This document shows positions 56,778 through 64,000 of a DNA stretch of 64,000 bases, one piece after another. A program made the translations under genes and the position numbers. Below the pieces are notes generated by a model. It was not told the origin of the DNA and did not search any database. It saw only the letters and a program-made list of their open reading frames with translations. The stretch's first letter is position 1; each line of letters opens with the position of its first letter. Source of the stretch: Thiomicrorhabdus cannonii (GTDB lineage: Bacteria > Pseudomonadota > Gammaproteobacteria > Thiomicrospirales > Thiomicrospiraceae); contig NZ_JACBGH010000005.1 in the NCBI RefSeq assembly GCF_013391695.1, forward strand, positions 1-64,000, written 5' to 3'.

Positions 56778-57542
56778 ATGAAAACGGTTACATGGCTGAA
56801 TTTGCCAAGTTTGTCTTTGTCGGTGAGAGCGTTATTCACCGGCTATTTGCTGGTGGCCGGCTTGGGGTTGCTGATGGCCGGCGGGCAGATTATGCTGACG
56901 CACGGCATGGCCGACGGCAAATTCGGCTTGTCGGTGAATGATATTGTCTACAGCTACTACGGTAACCGTACCGGTTCCAAGCTGGAAAGCAAACTCAACG
57001 GCTCCATGAGCGATAAGGCGACCCCCCAGGAGAAGCTGATTTTGATCAAATGGGCGCGTGACGGTGCCCCGGCAGCCGAGTGGGAGCCAACCATCAAGCC
57101 GATTGTGGAAGCCAAGTGCGCGATGTGCCACGCCCATATGCCCGGTCTGCCGAATGTGGCAAAGCTCGAAGTCATGCAGCCGATTGCCGAGGTGGATCAC
57201 GGTGCGGAGGTGGGTTCGCTGACGCGCGTCTCGCATATCCATCTTTTCGGCATTGCCTTCATTTTCTTTTTCATCGGCCTGATTTTCTCGATGGCGGTGG
57301 GCTTCCCTAAATGGGTGAAGGCCCTGCTGATCTTCACGCCGTTTGCGTTTCTGATTGTTGATATCGCCTCCTGGTGGCTTACCAAACTCAATCCCAACTT
57401 CGCCTATCTGGTGATTGTCGGCGGTTTCGGGTACAGCATGGCCTCGGCTGTGATGATGTTCACCTCACTCTATCAGATGTGGGTCATGCCTTGGCGCGGA
57501 CAGGGTTCGGATGAAAACACCTGGACGGATAAGGCGGACTAG
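56778..57542 (+). CDS. Membrane protein with a c-type haem motif
   Basis: 254 residues. One N-terminal helix (about 18-40) is followed by a roughly 110-residue periplasmic part with a single CxxCH (AKCAMCHAHMPGLPNV, near residue 115), a mono-haem c-type site. Three more helices follow, the first containing SHIHLFGIAFIFFFIGLIFS with possible haem b histidines. Similar proteins are in databases under the wrong name elongation factor-1 alpha; none is characterised to my knowledge. It looks like a membrane electron carrier or redox sensor. It is monocistronic and ends at a terminator shared with slyD. Confidence 0.8.
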   Translation: MKTVTWLNLPSLSLSVRALFTGYLLVAGLGLLMAGGQIMLTHGMADGKFGLSVNDIVYSYYGNRTGSKLESKLNGSMSDKATPQEKLILIKWARDGAPAAEWEPTIKPIVEAKCAMCHAHMPGLPNVAKLEVMQPIAEVDHGAEVGSLTRVSHIHLFGIAFIFFFIGLIFSMAVGFPKWVKALLIFTPFAFLIVDIASWWLTKLNPNFAYLVIVGGFGYSMASAVMMFTSLYQMWVMPWRGQGSDENTWTDKAD

Positions 57543-57567
57543 CGCCTTATTTGTCGGAAGAATTAGA

Positions 57568-57602
57568 TGAAAAAAAAGGCATCCATGATGCCCTTTTTTA
57601 TT
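57568..57602. terminator. Bidirectional terminator between the haem-protein gene and slyD
   Basis: AAAAAAAGGCATC and GATGCCCTTTTTT with a short loop. Confidence 0.85.
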
Positions 57603-57621
57603 GTGCAGCTTTGCGTGTGAA

Positions 57622-58101
57622 TCAGTGGTGATGCCCGCCGTCACCGTGCGCATGGCCGTGGTCCAATTCTTCTTCAGTGGCATCGCGCACGCCAACCACT
57701 TCCACTTCAAACGTTAGCGGCATGCCCGCCAGAGGGTGGTTGCCGTCAACCGTGATCTGGTCGCCGTCGATTGCGGTGATTTCTACCGAATGCATGCCTT
57801 GCTCAGACTGGGCTTGAAAACGCATTCCCACTTCCAGTTCGTCCACCCCTTGGAACATGGTGCTTGGAACGGTTTGCACCAACTCAGGGTGACGCTCGCC
57901 GTAGGCTTCGGCGGCAGGAATGGTCGCAGTGAATTTATCACCGACTTTTTTGCCTTCCAGTTCTTTTTCCAAACCAGGAATCAAATTGCCGTAGCCGTGC
58001 AGATAAGCCAATGGTTGGCCTTCCGAAGCATCCAGAGTTTCACCGGCTTCGTTGGTAAGGGTGTATTCGATCAATGCGACCTTGTCGTTTGCAATAGTCA
58101 T
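57622..58101 (-). CDS. slyD: FKBP-type peptidyl-prolyl isomerase SlyD
   Basis: 159 residues. The FKBP domain (YTLTNEAGETLDASEGQPLAYLHG, LIPGLEKELEGKKVGD) contains the inserted-in-flap chaperone domain (AYGERHPELVQTVPSTMF), and the C-terminal tail HGHAHGDGGHHH binds nickel or other metals. It catalyses prolyl isomerisation and may help hydrogenase or metalloenzyme maturation. The 160-bp palindromic repeat lies 20 bp upstream of the start. Confidence 0.94.
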   Translation of the reverse strand: MTIANDKVALIEYTLTNEAGETLDASEGQPLAYLHGYGNLIPGLEKELEGKKVGDKFTATIPAAEAYGERHPELVQTVPSTMFQGVDELEVGMRFQAQSEQGMHSVEITAIDGDQITVDGNHPLAGMPLTFEVEVVGVRDATEEELDHGHAHGDGGHHH

Positions 58102-58120
58102 AATCTATCCTAGTTTGCAT

Positions 58121-58280
58121 GAGAGCTTTGCACGAGTGGGGCGCAAAAGAAAAATGAGGAAAAAATTGTCTGATTGAGGCGAAAAACGCAGCTAATAGCG
58201 AGCTATTGGCAAGTTTTTCAACAAAAATCAGGCGATTTTTAACCATTTTTATTCGCGCAACCACCTCGTGCAAGGCTCTC
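58121..58280. repeat. 160-bp palindromic repeat element, copy B
   Basis: The inverse copy of 40167-40327. Ends: GAGAGCTTTGCACGAGTGGG at the left and CCACCTCGTGCAAGGCTCTC at the right, roughly inverted copies of each other. The central AATAGCGAGCTATT is near-palindromic. Confidence 0.8.
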
Positions 58281-58375
58281 TGATTGTATTAAAAATAATA
58301 AAGCCGTTATCATACAGCTTGTATTGGTAAACTGCGAATTTTTGGCTTAGAGTGACTCGAAGGGAGAGCTTGTTT

Positions 58376-58798
58376 ATGTTGTGGTTAAAAACGTTTCATA
58401 TTCTGTTTATGATGTCGTGGATGGCGGGCATTTTTTATCTGCCGCGTATCTTCGTGCATTTTGTGGAAGGCAAGGAGGCGGGGCAGGATGTGGCGCGCCT
58501 GGCCATTATGGCCAAGAAACTCTACGGTTTCATGACGATAATGATGATGCTGGCGATCGGCAGCGGTTTGTGGTTGTGGCTGGCGTATTTCCCGTTGGCG
58601 GCGGGCATGGGTTGGTTGCATGCCAAGCTGGTGTTTGTGGGACTGATGCTGGCTTACCACCTGTGGACCAAGCGCCGCATGCAGGAGATGCAGGAAGGGC
58701 ATCTGGATCACAGCGGCGTTTATTACCGCTGGGCCAACGAGATTCCGCTGTTGCTGACCATCGTGATTCTGATTCTGGTGGTGGTTAAACCCTTTTAA
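58376..58798 (+). CDS. hemJ: Protoporphyrinogen IX oxidase HemJ
   Basis: 140 residues with four transmembrane helices. It starts MLWLKTFHILFMMSWMAGIFYLP, with the conserved His, and contains WLHAKLVFVGLMLAYH. HemJ oxidises protoporphyrinogen IX to protoporphyrin IX in the haem pathway. The start is set at 58376, after an AAGGGAGAG site. The sialidase-like gene follows after 16 bp. Confidence 0.9.
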   Translation: MLWLKTFHILFMMSWMAGIFYLPRIFVHFVEGKEAGQDVARLAIMAKKLYGFMTIMMMLAIGSGLWLWLAYFPLAAGMGWLHAKLVFVGLMLAYHLWTKRRMQEMQEGHLDHSGVYYRWANEIPLLLTIVILILVVVKPF

Positions 58799-58814
58799 TG
58801 GCTGGGAATAGATA

Positions 58815-59897
58815 ATGCGGATCTGCGTATCTCTGCAACTTGATTTCAGTCTGGCGCCGAAAACCGATGCCCCGGTCTATCTTCATGACCAGGCTGTTCC
58901 TCTAGTCGGTGCGCCGCTCGGGCCTTTTGTGCGCAATGCCAAGGGCGAACTGGTCGGTTTGGATCAAAATGAGGCGTGTATTTCAGCCGATTCAGGCAAA
59001 AGCTGGCGGCGCTATCCGATTTTTCAACAGGCCGGGTTTGAGTGCAGCAATTCGCGTTCATTGCTTTGTCTGCGATCGGGGGTCTTGATTCTGTCGTTTG
59101 CCAATATGGCGCAAAGCCACTTCAATTGGCATCGCAAAACCAATCTGCCGACCAAAAACACCTTTCTGCACCACTGGATCACACGCAGTTTGGATGGCGG
59201 GCGTAGCTGGGAGGCGCCGCAACGGGTGCTGCGCGGTTATGCCGCTGCCATGACCAGCGCAATTCAGTTGCACGACGGCACGGTGCTGCTTTCCAGCCAG
59301 AACCTGGATTATGACAACGGGCGGCATTATGCGTTGACACTGCTGTCCAAGGATGAGGGGCAAACCTGGCAGGCCAGTAACCGCCTGGATATCGGCGGGC
59401 GCGGCCATCACGGCGGGTGTTATGAGGGAACCCTGGCGCAGTTGGCTGATGGCCGGGTTTGGTATTGCATTCGCACCAATCAGGACTGGTTCTGGCATGC
59501 CTATTCGGCGGACAGCGGTTTGACCTGGACGGAAATTCATCCCGGACTGGCCGCCTCGAGTTCGCCGGGGATGCTTACATGCCTCAAATCGGGGCGTTTG
59601 CTGTTGACCTACAATCCGTTGCAATCGCTGCTGGATGAAACACGCAGAGCCGAAAAATTCCGGCGAGGCGGTCTCTTCTCGGAGGTGGCCGCCTCCTGGT
59701 TCAGGGAGGAGCTGGCGATTTGCTATTCGGAAGATGAGGGGCTGAGTTGGTCTTGTCCGGTTGTGATTGCGCAATGCGATAAAGCCTGGCTCAGTTATCC
59801 CTATGTGTGTGAGGTCGAACCCGGCAAGTTATGGATTACCACCATGCAAAGCCAGTTGAAACTGGAGATTGCCGAGAGCGCCATTCTCGGAAAATAA
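58815..59897 (+). CDS. Sialidase-like BNR/Asp-box beta-propeller protein
   Basis: 360 residues with five Asp boxes of the form SxDxGxxW: SADSGKSW, SLDGGRSW, SKDEGQTW, SADSGLTW and SEDEGLSW, so a beta-propeller is likely. It resembles exo-alpha-sialidase-like proteins, but the catalytic Arg triad and Asp/Tyr are not certain and no signal peptide is visible, so the substrate is open. It may share a transcript with hemJ. An exact motif copy encodes FQQAG at residues 71-75, just after the first Asp box. Confidence 0.78.
   Translation: MRICVSLQLDFSLAPKTDAPVYLHDQAVPLVGAPLGPFVRNAKGELVGLDQNEACISADSGKSWRRYPIFQQAGFECSNSRSLLCLRSGVLILSFANMAQSHFNWHRKTNLPTKNTFLHHWITRSLDGGRSWEAPQRVLRGYAAAMTSAIQLHDGTVLLSSQNLDYDNGRHYALTLLSKDEGQTWQASNRLDIGGRGHHGGCYEGTLAQLADGRVWYCIRTNQDWFWHAYSADSGLTWTEIHPGLAASSSPGMLTCLKSGRLLLTYNPLQSLLDETRRAEKFRRGGLFSEVAASWFREELAICYSEDEGLSWSCPVVIAQCDKAWLSYPYVCEVEPGKLWITTMQSQLKLEIAESAILGK
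59026..59037 (+). repeat. Uptake-sequence-like 12-mer inside the sialidase-like gene
   Basis: An exact copy on the sense strand, encoding Q-Q-A-G. Confidence 0.85.
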
Positions 59898-59949
59898 CGC
59901 GGATAACGCCCCGCATGGTGGTGTTGCCGCATCGGCAGAGTGGAACGGG

Positions 59950-60513
59950 TTATTTTGGCAATTTGACTTCAATCTCGATGCCTTGCACTTCGCTGTCCTT
60001 CTCGCCTGCCTTGATTTGCGTTTTGACGGTGACATCATCCTGATGAATGCCGATTGTCACCTTGTGGCTCTCTTCTTCTTTGCCTTCGTAGCCGTAAATG
60101 ACGCCGTTTTCCGAAGGTTTGGAGCGGTCCGGCAACAGGGAGTTTTCGCTTGGTGAATCTGGAAGTTTTGCTGTTTCGGGGCGCTTAGGGCCTTCATGCA
60201 GCGGTATGCTGCGCGCTTTTTCCGGCTGCTGGCTGCCTAAGGGTGCTGACAGATGCTCGAGTTGCAGGTTAAGCGGCTGTGAAGCGGGTTTGGTTGCATT
60301 TGGCAAATCGGTTGGCGTTGCGTCCGTCCCGCTCGGTTTACTGCCAAGGGCGGGTGTTGATGGTGCGGTTTGCGATGATGCCGGAGACACGGCGGCCTTG
60401 TCGGATAGGGCGTTGGAGGCCCGATAGGTATCCAGGTAGAACCAGATCGACCAGCTGAAAACCGCGCCGAAAATAATCAGCAGGCCGGGTTTGCTAAACA
60501 AAAATTTATTCAT
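59950..60513 (-). CDS. Uncharacterised membrane-anchored protein
   Basis: 187 residues: one N-terminal membrane helix (about 10-28, GLLIIFGAVFSWSIWFY), then a Ser/Pro/Ala-rich unstructured stretch to about 135 (TPALGSKPSGTDATPTDLPN) and a short C-terminal beta domain (GVIYGYEGKEEESHKVTIGI). This arrangement suggests a protein anchored in the inner membrane with a small periplasmic domain on a flexible stalk. I do not recognise the family. A variant motif copy encodes KPGLLI in the membrane helix. Confidence 0.65.
   Translation of the reverse strand: MNKFLFSKPGLLIIFGAVFSWSIWFYLDTYRASNALSDKAAVSPASSQTAPSTPALGSKPSGTDATPTDLPNATKPASQPLNLQLEHLSAPLGSQQPEKARSIPLHEGPKRPETAKLPDSPSENSLLPDRSKPSENGVIYGYEGKEEESHKVTIGIHQDDVTVKTQIKAGEKDSEVQGIEIEVKLPK
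60479..60490 (+). repeat. Variant 12-mer in the membrane-anchored protein gene
   Basis: AGCAGGCCGGGT, 11 of 12 bases, antisense to the gene, encoding P-G-L-L. Confidence 0.6.
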
Positions 60514-60707
60514 AATAAAAAGAATGCCGGGTTTAAAGTGAAGAACGATTTGCCTATTATGGGGATAGCGGGCGGCTTTTTAAAGTTATCCGCTTACGAT
60601 TTAGCCGCATGGGATATGGACGCAGACTCCGTCTTTGACGGCATTGATAGTAAAATACGGCTAAACGCATAAATTTTATTTAAAGAGAAGCTTGAGAGGA
60701 GAGAAAG

Positions 60708-61136
60708 GTGACACAGATGGTGGGTTGGCGCGAATGGGTGGCTTTGCCGGAGCTGGGGATAGAAAGGCTGCAGTGCAAGGTCGATACCGGCGCCAAAAAT
60801 TCAGCTCTGCATGCCTTTGAGGTGGATGAGTTTCAACGCGACGGTGAGCGCTGGGTGCGTTTTTACATTCACATCGATGAGGACGACCTAAGCAAAGTGC
60901 AGGTCTGTGAAGCCAAGGTGCAGGATGTGCGTGCCGTGACCGATTCCAGCGGCAATGTCAGCGAAAGATATTTTATCGAGAGTGATGTTCAGATCGGTGA
61001 ACAATGTTTTAAAATTGCCATCTCCTTGACCAGTCGCGACACCATGGCGTTTAAGATGCTTTTGGGACGAACCGCGTTGCGTGAAGGACACTTTGTCGTT
61101 GCACCTCACCAATCTTTTTTACAAGGAAAAAAATAA
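60708..61136 (+). CDS. rimB: Retropepsin-like RimB protease (DUF785)
   Basis: 142 residues. The aspartyl-protease-like motif [14 protein letters not shown] and the later [14 protein letters not shown] place it with RimB/DUF785, found next to rimK and called RimK-associated or ATP-dependent zinc protease. In Pseudomonas RimB cleaves glutamate residues added to ribosomal protein S6 by RimK. GTG is the start, after a GAGAGGAG site. Its stop overlaps the rimK start (TAATG). Confidence 0.88.
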   Translation: MTQMVGWREWVALPELGIERLQCKVDTGAKNSALHAFEVDEFQRDGERWVRFYIHIDEDDLSKVQVCEAKVQDVRAVTDSSGNVSERYFIESDVQIGEQCFKIAISLTSRDTMAFKMLLGRTALREGHFVVAPHQSFLQGKK

Positions 61137-62050
61137 TGAAAATCGCCATTCTTTCAAGAGGGCCGAAACTCTATTCCACCCGGCGTTTGGTGGAGGCGGC
61201 GGAATTGCGCGGCCATGAGGTGCAGGTGATTGATGTGTTACGTTGTTATATGAATATCAACTCGGTCAATCCGGAGATTCATTACAAAGGTAAGGTGCTG
61301 GAAGGGTTTGACGCCGTGATTCCGCGAATCGGTGCTTCGGTAACGTTTTACGGTACCGCGGTATTGCGCCAGTTTGAAATGATGAATGTCTTTCCGTTGA
61401 ACGAATCGGTGGCGATCACCCGCTCGCGCGACAAGCTGCGCAGCCTGCAGCTGCTGTCGCGCAAAGGCGTTGGCCTGCCGGTGACAGGGTTTGCACACTC
61501 GCCGGATGATGTCGATGATCTGCTTAAAACGGTCGGCGGCGCGCCGGTGGTTATCAAATTGTTGGAAGGCACGCAGGGCGTGGGGGTGGTATTGGCGGAC
61601 ACCCATTCGGCGGCGACCAGCGTTATTCAGGCGTTTAACGGCCTGAAGGCCAATATTCTGGTGCAGGAATTCATTAAGGAAGCGGGCGGCGCGGATATTC
61701 GCGCGTTTGTGGTCGGCGGCAAGGTGATTGCGGCCATGAAACGCCAGGGCAAGGAGGGCGAGTTCCGCTCTAACCTGCATCAGGGCGGCAGTGCGCATCT
61801 GGTGAAAATCACGGCGGCGGAGCGCGCCACTGCCGTCAATGCGGCGAAGATCATGGGATTGAACGTCTGCGGAGTGGATCTGCTGCGCTCCAATCACGGG
61901 CCGGTGGTCATGGAAGTGAACTCCTCCCCCGGATTGGAAGGCATTGAAGGCGCCACCGGCAAGGATATTGCCGGCATGATTATCGAGTTCATCGAGAAGA
62001 ATGCACAGAAACACCAGCGCAACCGCACGCGCACCAAAGGGCATGGCTGA
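61136..62050 (+). CDS. rimK: Alpha-L-glutamate ligase RimK
   Basis: 304 residues with an N-terminal preATP-grasp domain ([20 protein letters not shown]) and an ATP-grasp fold with [18 protein letters not shown] and [20 protein letters not shown], where the metal-binding Glu and Asn lie. It adds glutamates to the C-terminus of S6 or another protein. It overlaps rimB and the M14 gene by one base each, so the three are one operon. Confidence 0.94.
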   Translation: MKIAILSRGPKLYSTRRLVEAAELRGHEVQVIDVLRCYMNINSVNPEIHYKGKVLEGFDAVIPRIGASVTFYGTAVLRQFEMMNVFPLNESVAITRSRDKLRSLQLLSRKGVGLPVTGFAHSPDDVDDLLKTVGGAPVVIKLLEGTQGVGVVLADTHSAATSVIQAFNGLKANILVQEFIKEAGGADIRAFVVGGKVIAAMKRQGKEGEFRSNLHQGGSAHLVKITAAERATAVNAAKIMGLNVCGVDLLRSNHGPVVMEVNSSPGLEGIEGATGKDIAGMIIEFIEKNAQKHQRNRTRTKGHG

Positions 62051-63114
62051 TGCCTAAGCGCAATGCGCCCATCACCATCGGCGGGGTCACGGTCACCCCC
62101 GGCACGCGCCGCACCATTGATCTGACCATCGGCAAACTCTACACGCATAGTGAGCTGACCATGCCGGTGCAGGTGTGGTGCGGCAAACAATCCGGCCCGG
62201 TGCTGTTTATCAGTGCCGCCATTCACGGCGACGAACTCAACGGGGTGGAGATCATCCGCCGCTTGTTGAAAGTGAAGGCGCTGGAGCGCTTGAAAGGCAC
62301 CTTGATTACCGTGCCGATTGTCAATTTGCACGGTTTTATCAACCACAGCCGCTATCTGCCCGACAGACGCGATTTAAACCGCAGCTTTCCCGGCTCAAGT
62401 TCTGGTTCCATTGCTGGACGCTTGGCGAATATCTTCCTGAATGAAATTGTCAGCAAGTCCACTCACGGCATCGATTTACACACCGGCGCAATCAACCGCA
62501 GCAATCTGCCGCAAATCCGCGCCGATCTGGACGACGACTGCACACGCCGTATGGCGCAGGCGTTTGGTGCGCCTTTGATGCTCAATTCCAACTTGCGTGA
62601 CGGTTCTTTGCGTGCGGCGGCGGTCAAGCGCGGCATACCGATTTTGTTGTATGAGGCGGGCGAAGCCTTGCGGTTTGATGAGGTGTCGATTCGCGCCGGC
62701 GTTCACGGCATTTTGAACGTTATGCGTGAGCTGCAGATGTTGGCGCCGTCGCGCCGCAAACACATAAAACAGATGCAACCGGTGGTGGCGCGCTCCAGTT
62801 TCTGGGTCAGAGCGCCGCACAGCGGTATTTTCCGTTCACTGGTCGGCGACGGCCAGCGCGTACAGGCCAATAAAACCTTGATTGGCGTGGTTTCCGATCC
62901 GTTTGGCGAAACCGAGGTGGAGGTCTATTCACCGTACAGCGGTCTGGTGATCGGCCAGATGAAGATGCCGTTGGTGAATGAGGGCGAGGCGCTGTTTCAC
63001 ATTGCCAAGTTTGCGCGTACCGATATCGCGCTGGGCAAGGTCGAGGAGTTTCACGAGGAGATGTTGGACGAGTCGATTCTGCCTTACCCGACGGATGATA
63101 TTCCGTCGCTGTAA
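62050..63114 (+). CDS. Succinylglutamate desuccinylase/aspartoacylase-family (M14) protein
   Basis: 354 residues. The zinc site is AAIHGDELNGVE with the later GIDLHTG histidine, the catalytic Glu probably in LLYEAGEALRF. A C-terminal beta-barrel follows (about 255-330). It belongs to the COG3608 branch of the M14 family, commonly encoded after rimK. The neighbourhood suggests it removes or trims amide-linked glutamate or another modification, which is inference. It is coupled to rimK (TGATG). Confidence 0.87.
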   Translation: MPKRNAPITIGGVTVTPGTRRTIDLTIGKLYTHSELTMPVQVWCGKQSGPVLFISAAIHGDELNGVEIIRRLLKVKALERLKGTLITVPIVNLHGFINHSRYLPDRRDLNRSFPGSSSGSIAGRLANIFLNEIVSKSTHGIDLHTGAINRSNLPQIRADLDDDCTRRMAQAFGAPLMLNSNLRDGSLRAAAVKRGIPILLYEAGEALRFDEVSIRAGVHGILNVMRELQMLAPSRRKHIKQMQPVVARSSFWVRAPHSGIFRSLVGDGQRVQANKTLIGVVSDPFGETEVEVYSPYSGLVIGQMKMPLVNEGEALFHIAKFARTDIALGKVEEFHEEMLDESILPYPTDDIPSL

Positions 63115-63116
63115 TG

Positions 63117-63128
63117 ACCCGGCCTGTT
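63117..63128 (-). repeat. Uptake-sequence-like 12-mer after the M14 gene
   Basis: An exact copy in the minus orientation, extended as AAACTCAACAGGCCGGGT. It is unpaired and begins 3 bp beyond the stop codon, between convergent genes. Confidence 0.85.
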
Positions 63129-63156
63129 GAGTTTCTGCCGGCGTAAAAAAACCGGG

Positions 63157-63951
63157 TTACAAATCGTACTCTGTCAGTTCATTGTGCTCAATAATCTGGC
63201 TGATGGATTCGATATAGGTTTGTTTTAGCGCCGAATAGGGCTCCAGACCCTGCACCAGAGTCAGGCCGTTAAAGGGCTGCTTTTGCTTGCGCGCCGTCAG
63301 TCTGACGTCACGCAACGGTTTAAAGGCCGGATGACTGTTGAGCATCAGCATATAGCTTTTAACCGATTCGAGCGCATTCGCGAATTTTTTCACTTCATGG
63401 TTATCGCCCGGGCGGCGCTGTTTGGGTACCAGACCGCAACCGGGGGTGAAACACCACTGGCCGAAGAAGTTATTGGCCTGGCGGGCAAAACGCGATGTAC
63501 CCCAGGACGACTCGTTGGCCGCCTGCGCCAGCGCCAGAGATTGCGGGATCACATCAATCTTTTTGAGTAGGGTTTTCTGGGTCTGCGGCGTGATTTCCGT
63601 GTATTTCAAACGGTATTTCTGCACCAGCTCGCTGACTTTAGCGCGCTGTGTGTCGCTGAGTTGTTCAAAATTCAGGGAAGCGATCCAGCGGCGTTCCTTG
63701 AGAATCGCCTCATTGGCATGTTTAATCAGCGGACGCATAAAGGCAAAAAATGCCTGTTTCCGTTCCGATACATTGGGGATTTCGGTAAAGTTGGGCGGCG
63801 ATATCGGCTGCAGCGATGCCGGTCTGGCAGCGGATTGAATGCTCGATAAGGAGAGGTATTCGCTATCGGGAGCGGGTTGTGCGGACAGCACTTCAGCGGT
63901 TAACAGACTGATTAATAACACTAAAATCGCAGCAATGCCTTTTGCAAGCAT
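63157..63951 (-). CDS. Bax-like glucosaminidase-domain protein
   Basis: 264 residues from the ATG at 63951. A hydrophobic signal (MLAKGIAAILVLLISLL) is followed by a linker and a glucosaminidase/lysozyme-like domain with ALAQAANESSWGTSRFARQA, whose Glu is the catalytic candidate, and NNFFGQWCFTPGCGLVPKQR. It resembles Bax of E. coli, predicted to cut peptidoglycan glycan chains in the periplasm. It is convergent with the M14 gene. Confidence 0.85.
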   Translation of the reverse strand: MLAKGIAAILVLLISLLTAEVLSAQPAPDSEYLSLSSIQSAARPASLQPISPPNFTEIPNVSERKQAFFAFMRPLIKHANEAILKERRWIASLNFEQLSDTQRAKVSELVQKYRLKYTEITPQTQKTLLKKIDVIPQSLALAQAANESSWGTSRFARQANNFFGQWCFTPGCGLVPKQRRPGDNHEVKKFANALESVKSYMLMLNSHPAFKPLRDVRLTARKQKQPFNGLTLVQGLEPYSALKQTYIESISQIIEHNELTEYDL

Positions 63952-64000
63952 AACAAAACAGCTCTCACACAAAAACGCGGATTATACCGTTAAATGCCGT

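Noticed and set aside
58040-58273. Open frame inside repeat copy B
   Set aside because: Same reason as copy A; it also runs into slyD in another frame.

Overview
The window is housekeeping chromosome of a gammaproteobacterium of moderate GC content. Several gene orders are the conserved gammaproteobacterial ones: clpS-clpA-infA, sdhCDAB-sdhE, rimP-nusA-infB-rbfA-truB-rpsO-pnp, earP-efp, minCDE, and uvrC-pgsA followed by tRNA-Gly, tRNA-Cys and tRNA-Leu. No diagnostic metabolic locus fixes the genus. A sulfur-oxidising Thiotrichales/Piscirickettsiaceae-type bacterium is a low-confidence guess. No rRNA, CRISPR array, prophage or defence island is visible.

Layout. 1-126 is the edge of an IS3-family insertion sequence running off the window. 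227-9.5 kb holds phnA, a cbpA-like co-chaperone, clpS-clpA, infA, the succinate dehydrogenase operon and aat. 9.7-13.8 kb is dnaE and thpR. 14-21 kb is an acetate module: acs, a DUF485 protein, actP, a cNMP/CBS/DUF294 protein and a DnaQ-like exonuclease. 21-31.6 kb is the transcription/translation cluster, with a MITE-like element between rimP and nusA and two extra genes between truB and rpsO. 31.7-43 kb holds a PreP-like M16 protease, earP-efp, a DUF2238 membrane protein, a roxA-like oxygenase, purB and acnB. 43-52.4 kb holds two diguanylate cyclases, a signal peptide peptidase, uvrC-pgsA, three tRNAs and minCDE. 52.4-64 kb is more varied: an acetyltransferase-like protein, an AlkC/AlkD-like repair protein, a pseudouridine synthase, a membrane haem protein, slyD, hemJ, an Asp-box sialidase-like protein, a rimB-rimK-M14 operon and a Bax-like glucosaminidase.

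The most striking signal is not a gene. The 12-mer AACAGGCCGGGT, usually extended to AAAACTSAACAGGCCGGGT (S = C or G), occurs 18 times exactly, nine in each orientation. On a random model about 0.008 copies would be expected. Eleven copies are intergenic; some are paired head-to-head as hairpins or terminators. Seven lie inside genes, mostly in linkers or termini, where they encode the same short peptides (T-E/Q-Q-A-G, or P-G-L-L on the other strand). This is the signature of a DNA uptake sequence like those of Neisseriaceae and Pasteurellaceae, here with an unrelated core. I do not know of a described uptake sequence with this core.

Other non-coding structure includes a two-copy 160-bp palindromic repeat upstream of purB and slyD, a 271-bp MITE-like element, a pnp leader hairpin resembling the RNase III autoregulatory stem of E. 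coli, and a promoter-leader-terminator arrangement ahead of rimP.
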